A stretch of 64,000 bases of DNA from Larix kaempferi (taxonomy: Eukaryota > Streptophyta > Pinopsida > Pinales > Pinaceae), in the NCBI GenBank assembly GCA_027924585.1, contig BSBM01000050.1, forward strand, positions 8,331,501 to 8,395,500, read 5' to 3'. This document shows positions 57,357 through 64,000 of this stretch, piece after piece. Made by a program: the position numbers and the translations under genes. Below the pieces are notes generated by a model, which did not search any database, had not been told where the DNA came from, and was given only the letters and a program-made list of their open reading frames with translations. How positions within the stretch are numbered: the stretch's first letter is position 1; each line of letters opens with the position of its first letter.

Positions 57357-58622
57357 TGGATCCACAAGTAGAGACACACTCGATCTGGAAACTCTTGGAA
57401 CTACCTCTTTCGAGAACCACAATGCTTTCCACTACTACTTTCTTGTCCGTATCCACAACCTATAGGGTCACTTTCCCATTTCCTCGCTTCCTGTGCGAGA
57501 CCCTGGACTAGTAGAGTGATATGGAAGCAAAGGGTGGTGACAATCCACTGGGATAACTCTCTGGAATGGAAAATAGACTACTACTCTCAAGGATCCTACA
57601 AAAAACACTCAATATCAATATAATCCCCGCATGGTCCCAAGACTGTCAACACTCACAACATAGTGAGATAGCACAAGGCAAGTGATCCAAAGCTCAGGAT
57701 TAGCTTCAACAAGGAGAGGGAATATGAATGTATAGCACAAGGATTCCAACTCTAACCCAAAGGAATCAACTCAAATGAGAGGGAGAGGTAAGGTTAAGCT
57801 TCATCATGGAGACTTAACTCAAATTAGTGGAGTGGTAGCTTAGTTAGGATATTCCCTTTCCCATATTAACATCACGAGGAGGAGTTACCAAAAACCAAGG
57901 AGTGGAAGCCAAGAATATCTCAAGGAGGGTGCACTAGTCATGTGAGGTGAGATAGTGGGTCTAATAGGATCATAAATGAACTCTAAGCACAAAAATAGGG
58001 AGCATCTCCATGAATAGAGGAGTGGGGCGCACCTATGGAGATGGAGGCTAAATTCTAGCTTGTGTAAGCTAAACTCTAGCTTACAACTCCTAGAATCTAG
58101 GGAGAGGGCTCATAAATGACAAAAAACACATAAATAGGAGGAAATATCTCCTAAGGGGGGCACACTAGGAAAGAGGGGCCCACTAAGGTATGCATAAGGT
58201 GCAATAGTAACTCCATAGTCCATAAAAGTAAATAATAGGGTCTATTGTATAATGTTTGGATGACCAACACCACTAATGTCACCAAGGCGCAAAATGAACT
58301 AGGATGGACAAATTTCATCCAACAACAAGTTCTAAGGTGATAGGGATATCCCTCATTCTCCCTTACACTATGAGATGCATGGTCTCCCATACTTTTTTGG
58401 TTTCCTTTGTTGATCCAGTTGTTTAATTAATCAATAGAAACAACATTCAAATATAGAAACAATGCCAATAATAGCTTTCATATTAATAATAGTGCCAAAG
58501 TCCAAAGTCATATCATCAAACACTGATCATAAGTCCATAATCACATTAACATGAAAATGAACATAATTCCACAATCACAACAATTATCATAAGTCCGAGG
58601 ATTAACAATTGGGGTATTACAG
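57357..58622 (-). repeat. Gypsy-type LTR-like block with possible PBS
   Basis: On the minus strand it begins TGTAATACCCCAATTG at 58622, the same first 11 bases as at 3081. The suggested end GGATCCA (57357-) is followed by TGGTATCAACTT (57345-57356), a partial match to an initiator-Met PBS. No second copy is present and the rest of the sequence is not similar to 3081-4930. Confidence 0.4.
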
Positions 58623-58945
58623 AAACCCTAGAGGCTCACTAGATATTCTATCAAAAGTGAACAAGTGACTGGAAGTAGGCACAAGGTTGGGAGAACCTAA
58701 ACCTCTTCAAGCATAAGTGGATAAGATACCAACAAAGGCTCCTTCCTCTACAATACATCAAAAAATGGTATGGTGTTTAACTTAAACCTTTATTTGGAAG
58801 GGTGTAGAAGAAGGAAGTCTAGGCCCATCCAAAATTTTCCAATCAAAGGAAGTGATTCTAGAGCTTGGTGAGGGTTCATCCAAAGTAAATGAAGTGACCC
58901 CTTGTCCAAAAATTTCTAAATGGGTATTGAATAATACTTAATCCA

Positions 58946-59140
58946 CATCACTCTCCAAAGGAAGAGTGGAGTTGGTTGAATATTGCATCAGTTCGACCAC
59001 TTGAATGTTTTCACTCTCCAAGGGAAGAGTGTGTTCGACCAAAGATTGCATTGGTTAGACCACTTGAATGTTTTCACTCTCCAAGGGAAGAATGGGATTC
59101 ACTGAAGATTCCATTGGTTCTACTACTTTATCAACCAAAT
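58946..59140 (+). repeat. Three-copy ~64-bp tandem repeat
   Basis: CACTCTCCAA followed by GGGAAGAGTG-type text occurs at about 58949, 59011 and 59077 (spacing 62 and 66), each followed by GACCACTTGAATG or a variant. The small plus-strand frame here simply reads the repeat. Confidence 0.75.
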
Positions 59141-59216
59141 ATTGAATGGGATATTGGAGAACTATACATATATTAGGAGAAAAATATACTTTGGACATGG
59201 ACCACACTCTTCGTAC

Positions 59217-59858
59217 CTATGGAATAGCAAGGCACAGGGGAGTAAGGTGATATCCCTTGCAAATATTACAAGGGAAATTAGACTTGCATCCTAATCGATT
59301 AGGTTTCTCAACAATGTTAATACTCCCAACATGACTCATAGTGGTTGGTTGGTTGTTCCCAACATGACCTGTAGTGGTTGGTTTCTTTCCCCCAACATGA
59401 TTTGCATTGACTAATGACTTATGATTGATGTGACTCGTAGTGGTTAATGATGTGTCTTCAACATGATTAGTAGTGGTCGGTGACTTATTTCCAGTATGAC
59501 TTATAGTGACTGAATGTTTTCCCCCAACGTGACTTGCAGTGGCTAATTGTTGGTCTCTAGTATGACTTGCAGTGACTAGTGACCTATCCCCAGTATCAAT
59601 GACTCGTGACTTTACCCTAGCATGACTCGCAGTGGCTGGTGATATTCCGCATTGTCTTTGCATCTTCTTCATATTCTTCCTATTTCTATTCCTTTTATAT
59701 TGTTGCGTACTTGTATATATACTTTCATCGCATGAGATAGAAGGAGGAGGGAAAGATGTAATTGGAAAATAACGCAATCTTGAGTTTTGATCCTCTTGAG
59801 ATACAATGCCTACTTGAGAAGCATCAGGAGCATTTAGGACACTCGGAGTAGAAAACAA
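59217..59858 (-). CDS. Repeat-rich protein with C-terminal zinc knuckle (gag-like)
   Basis: 213 open codons on the minus strand, stop at 59217-59219. Residues 1-45 are unremarkable, and 55-68 are basic (YKRNRNRKNMKKMQ). About residues 72-182 are a tandem array of 11-12-residue units with consensus SHVGGKSPTTT. The C-terminus CNICKGYHLTPLC is a CCHC-like zinc knuckle (C-x2-C-x4-H-x4-C). The knuckle and position suggest a gag-derived or gag-like protein of plant LTR elements. No protease or pol follows. The whole frame is open, which is rare in this window. It could be a fragment of a non-autonomous element or an expressed host repeat protein. Confidence 0.5.
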   Translation of the reverse strand: MFSTPSVLNAPDASQVGIVSQEDQNSRLRYFPITSFPPPSISCDESIYTSTQQYKRNRNRKNMKKMQRQCGISPATASHARVKSRVIDTGDRSLVTASHTRDQQLATASHVGGKHSVTISHTGNKSPTTTNHVEDTSLTTTSHINHKSLVNANHVGGKKPTTTGHVGNNQPTTMSHVGSINIVEKPNRLGCKSNFPCNICKGYHLTPLCLAIP

Positions 59859-60139
59859 CTAACCCAACAGCCTATAGTGAATCCAAGAAGATTCAAAGTG
59901 GCCATTGAGGGAGGACCAACATTTCCAACAAAAGGAACAACACAAGGATCCCCTTGCACATGGGTTCCTTGGTTGGTCTCCTCGGAAACTTTAGCCATAT
60001 GATCTGATTCAAGAAGTAAGAAATCTGTAAGGCCTTCTATGTAGGTTGAAAAGTTGCAATCAACACACTCCTATAAAATACTCCCTAAGATACATCCAAT
60101 CAAATTTACTCTCCCATAAATCAAACCAGGGTGGTTAAG

Positions 60140-60620
60140 TGATCTAGGGGGATCTTACTGATCGATCCAAACTAAATACTTCAAATGTTTAACATAAGTA
60201 CACCAGCATGTAAATCTCATATTGCCAAGATATTGAGTTCTGAAGTATTTTTCAAATAGGTAAAGTTGTAAAAAACGTGGTTCCACATGGCACATCCACA
60301 GTGTGCCACGTGGCCTGTACAAGTGGACCATACACCAAAATGGAAGCACCATGTTGTGCCACGTGGTTGGTTGTAGGTTGATGTGTCTAGTTGAGTTGGT
60401 AGTTACCGGTTACGTGGATCAATTATATTACAACATGTGGAATCTAACTATACAAGTGGAAGAAATGTGGACCAACTAGAGGCTTCCATGTGGCAGTCTG
60501 ATTGGCCACATGACAGATCTTGTTTACCAAAAAGGTTCGTGACTAGGGTGGATCAAACCCCTGACCTCCCACCTTGTATTCAAATGCCCTACCAATGTGT
60601 CATGAATATTGCTTATTATA
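60140..60620 (-). mobile_element. SINE-like unit with tRNA-derived head
   Basis: The minus strand from about 60612 contains TTGGTAGGGCA as an A-box-like motif and GGGTTTGATCC (about 60548-60560) as a B-box-like motif, spaced as in a tRNA. Anticodon-stem pairing could not be confirmed. The body, toward lower coordinates, has repeats of CCACGTGG and CCACATG. The end is not defined. A heavily mutated tRNA pseudogene is the alternative. Confidence 0.45.
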
Positions 60621-60649
60621 TCACATATGAAAACTTTAGTTCAAGTTGC

Positions 60650-60975
60650 AAATCTTTTTATTCGGCGTAAAGGGGGGAATCGAGGGCCTAATCCCTCGAT
60701 CCTATGGAACCTACAACCATAGTTATGTTCACGGGCGTGTTGGTTATATCGCATATCCAAATTTTGTGTTATATATGGCATATATTATATACGTTAGTCA
60801 TATTCACGGGCGTGTTGGTTATATCGCAAATCCAAATTTTGTGTTATATATGGCATATATTATATACATTGGTTCATTGTATATAAAAATGCAGAGTCCG
60901 TGGATTTGACCCCGAGTCTCCAGCGTCACAACGCAGAGTTTTACCACCACGCCATTGGATAACGGTTGTAAGTTG
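60650..60975 (-). mobile_element. Second SINE-like unit with tRNA-derived head
   Basis: The minus strand from about 60965 reads TGGCGTGGTGGTAAAAC (A box TRGC-type) and then GGGTCAAATCC (B box GGTTCGAATCC-type, two mismatches) about 45 bases on. This is pol III internal promoter spacing. The body downstream contains the 75-bp duplication at 60728-60877. No intact cloverleaf is assured, so it is not called a tRNA gene. Confidence 0.5.
60728..60877 (+). repeat. 75-bp tandem duplication
   Basis: TTCACGGGCGTGTTGG starts at 60728 and again at 60803. The two copies differ at only a few positions. Open frames over it are repeat products. Confidence 0.9.
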
Positions 60976-63443
60976 GAAAACAAAGCATTGATTTAATTTT
61001 GAATCGAGATTTGGATACCCAAATGGGCACACCATCCACGGGGCCCAAAACCGTGGTTTTATATACTATTTAAACCACACATTGCGACCATGTTGCAACA
61101 TTTGGAGTTCGGAGTTTTATGCAAAAGAAGGTATGGGCACAATTCCCAAGGTGGGATCGCACAACGCCATTGATTTTGTCTTGAAATATGTGCTAGGGGA
61201 GGTCTATATGCTTATATGTAGTTTTTATACACTTTTTTCTCGATTTTTCAAGAGGAATGCAGTGATAGTGTCTGTTTCTGCATTTGACAAAAAAGTGTCT
61301 TTAGAACACATGTAATGTGCAGAATCTGAAAAAATAATAGATCGGTCACCTTGGAAGTGGACCTAGAGACATATCCCATCAAGGGTGAACTCTGTTAACA
61401 ATTTTTTTCTACATTCTTATGCTTTGCTTCTTTTGATTTTATGCACTTGAATCATTTATGCTCCTTTTAAAATTTATATATTAAATCATTTTTAAAAGTT
61501 AACTATTATAGTGAATGTACATTCAAGTTTATTTTCAGATCATTAAGTCCTGATTTCAATCAATGAAGAGTTGAACATGGGTCTTTTGAAGGTCATCCTG
61601 GGGTGATTAGGGCCCAAGTCCAACTGATGAAAGTGTGAGAGATAGTTATGTTAATCCTTATGCAAAAAATGCCACGGGTGCAAGTAATCACCTTTGGTGA
61701 ATACCCTCCCAAGGAGTTGAGACAAAGATTTTGTTTGTCTTAAGTACCAAAATACATTCCCCTTGTAGTCACTTGGGTGAAACCTGGGAACAGAAACTAT
61801 GGATACCAATTCACACCAGGTAGTTGGGTGGAACAGTCATCGGAAAGGGATTCTGCAAACGGGAAGGGAATGTAGGACTAAGTCCTAAACCCGAAATTTT
61901 CAATATAGTAGTGGTGTCACCCCAAGGAATTTCCACACCTAAACAACTCCTAGACATGCATAACCCCACTAACTCAAGTGGCATGGGACAATCTGACCAC
62001 TTGAACTAACTTAACCTACCACTTTATTCCTATGTTAGAGGCGTTTTCCCAACAAGTACTTCATGTTACTTATAGATTTTGCACTCTTTAGTTCTCCTAG
62101 TTTTCTTTTATGTGTCCTTGAAGAATTTAACTCTCCAATCGTACAACGAAGGCCCTAGATATTAGACTAATGTTGGTTTTATATAAAATGAAATAAGTCT
62201 ATTTCATATTAGTTACATTTCTTTTAGAGGCTATTGTTTACTCAGAGGGATGTGGAAGCGAGTAAACAATGGTGTTCTCAAATATAATAAACATAAAGGA
62301 AAACTTATTCATTTATATTATACTTCCAACATTATTCAAATGCTAATGAGATTCGAGAATAAATCAAAGAAAAACTTATTTTCATGGAAAGTGATAGCAA
62401 GATGAAAAGACCCAAAATTGAGGCCTCCTAATGAACAAGACCTAATACATGCATCCCAAAGTGAAAAATGTAACTCACAATTCCAGCTACAATGCAAACA
62501 AACATGGAATGTTGAAATTCCTTTTGCTTTATGAAACACTACTCCAAACACTCGTCTTTTCAACCCAGATTGCAACATAGATTTGAGAAGAATCAAACAA
62601 CGAGATTTTCTTAGACTTAAACAAACATGGTTAGGTAGAAAAAAATGAGCTTTTCTTAGACTCAAACAAACACGATTAGGTATACTAAGAAGGAAAGGTT
62701 GTAGAGTTAATTTTCCTTATGATAGAGGTAACGAGATATACAAACAGTGATATTGTACTCTTGGGATTCACAACTAAGATTTCAATAATCAAAATCAAAA
62801 GAAAAAAAAATGAAGCTAGCACACCTCAAGATTTTTTTACAATTTTTTTCAATCCAAAGGAAAATGAACTTCCAAACACTACCCAAAACACTGCAAACAG
62901 AAGACCAAAGACTCTAGTATGCCAAGAAAATTCAAACAAGACAGGACTTTCAGGAAAATGGGGGAAAATGAGGAGTAGCATAAAACTATGCCTCACATGC
63001 ATTTGTGCAGCATAGAAAGCGTGAGAACTCATGCCTATCTCCAAAGAGAAGCATGAGTATACCCTACCACATGCACTTGTTCCCACTATGGAGTGTGAGT
63101 AACACCTAAGTTTGACTAGTTTCGGTAAAAGTCAAGAAAACTTCAAAATTTTGGAAATTTCAAAAGTTTCAAATTGTGACTAAGCCTTCCTAACACTAAA
63201 ACACCCAAAACACACACATGAAACCAAGAAAAATACCCTACAAAGACTCTTGAATCCTCAACGGAGTCGCTAGCTTTGTTGTACAGAAATTGATTTTATG
63301 ACTAGGGTGAGATCACCAACATACTAGGTTGAGTATAGATTGGTGTAATAACAAGTTCTATAGGCTTCACTAGACTCATATAAATGAAATTCAATTACGC
63401 TTCAATGTTCAAGTAGGCAAACAGATATAGGAAAGTAAGAGAA

Positions 63444-63445
<2 letters not shown>
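60976..63445. other. No gene recognised
   Basis: Several short frames on both strands show no domain, no codon pattern and no repeat structure. Minus-strand 62336-62665 (109 codons) is the longest and looks random. Confidence 0.4.

Positions 63446-63482
<37 letters not shown>
63446..63482. repeat. GA dinucleotide microsatellite
   Basis: An uninterrupted AG run of 37 bases, about 18 units. Likely polymorphic in length. Confidence 0.97.
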
Positions 63483-63485
<3 letters not shown>

Positions 63486-64000
63486 AGTGCACCTTATTTA
63501 TGAAGGTTGAACCTCGCTACTCCTCTTGACCTTTTCAAATCTGCTCCTTGAAGATGTTTCCCAACCTACAAAATATAAACCAAACACCCTTCCTCAAATA
63601 TTTTGGTTACAAAGAAAAGCAATGACTATCATAAAAAAACATATGCATGAGATTAAATAATTATGAACAATGCTTTTATGAGATATAAACCATCTTTAAC
63701 AACCAAATATATAACACTTAAATTTGGGGGAGGGAAAAATGTCAAATCTCTACTACGATGAAAATATACAACATAGTTACCTCTTCCACTGTTTGACACC
63801 TTTCAAACCAAAGACTAGGTTCCTCTTCTCTTGTACACCAACAATCCCACTTCCACTCTTTTGAATGTATGCAAGGGAGAAAACACTTGAATATGGCGAC
63901 TTCAACATTCAGGGAGACAACGATCAGGGACATGGGTCACTGACATGGGATAGGGAATGAGTGTAATATGATGCAAGATTCCTCTACTGTGATGATGCAA
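63483..64000. other. No gene recognised
   Basis: AT-rich sequence with short frames only. Confidence 0.4.

Noticed and set aside
3081-58622. The two TGTAATACCCC starts as the LTR pair of one giant element
   Set aside because: They face opposite ways and share only the first bases; nothing downstream aligns by eye.
60885-60975. A functional tRNA gene
   Set aside because: Internal promoter boxes are present, but a full cloverleaf could not be drawn and the B box has mismatches.
62336-62665. 109-codon minus-strand frame
   Set aside because: No motif or repeat, and composition as expected by chance in AT-rich DNA.

Overview
The window looks like intergenic or heterochromatic DNA from a large, repeat-rich plant nuclear genome. 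It is AT-rich, has spliceosomal-type introns, plant Ty1/copia and Ty3/gypsy LTR retrotransposons primed by initiator-Met tRNA (TGGTATCAGAGC or TGGTATCAAAGC sites), a plant L1-type LINE, a degraded PPR gene and tRNA-derived SINE-like heads. The depth of nesting and slow decay would suit a gymnosperm or another giant-genome plant, but the species cannot be fixed from sequence alone. I found no clearly intact, conventional host gene; almost everything is a transposable element or a relic.

Layout. 1-7189: LTR-like sequence on both strands and an 80-bp tandem array (4931-5560). 7190-11371: a 5'-truncated copia relic (Copia-F, +) with its 3' LTR. 12081-16028: a decayed multi-exon gene (+) that combines a SET-like frame, six tandem ~174-bp exon-intron units with ~20-codon exons, a plant Ptta/En/Spm-transposase-like region and a basic C-terminus. 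16764-42777: a nest. The outer Copia-A (+, short LTRs) was hit at 20311-33610 by Copia-B (-), which was itself hit at 23199-29203 by the chromodomain gypsy Gypsy-C (+). Copia-A was also hit at 34288-41091 by Gypsy-D (+), which carries a permuted piece of Copia-E (-). 45083-51802: a near full-length L1-type LINE (+) with a degenerate ~24-bp target duplication and a third reading frame behind a TAATG stop/start overlap. 52005-53960: a PPR pseudogene with a perfect 119-bp duplication. 54090-60975: gypsy fragments of both orientations, an LTR-like block, a repeat-protein frame with a zinc knuckle and two SINE-like heads. 60976-64000: no gene recognised; one GA microsatellite.

Chronology is consistent: Gypsy-C LTRs differ at roughly a dozen sites (about 3% by eye), Copia-B LTRs are clearly more diverged (roughly 6-8%), and Copia-A is the most broken. 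The most unusual item is the 12081-16028 gene: its tandem exons look two to three times more diverged than the introns between them, the opposite of normal. The LINE third ORF and the pol end-LTR-gag order of Copia-E also deserve attention. All divergence values are by-eye estimates; no search or alignment was run.
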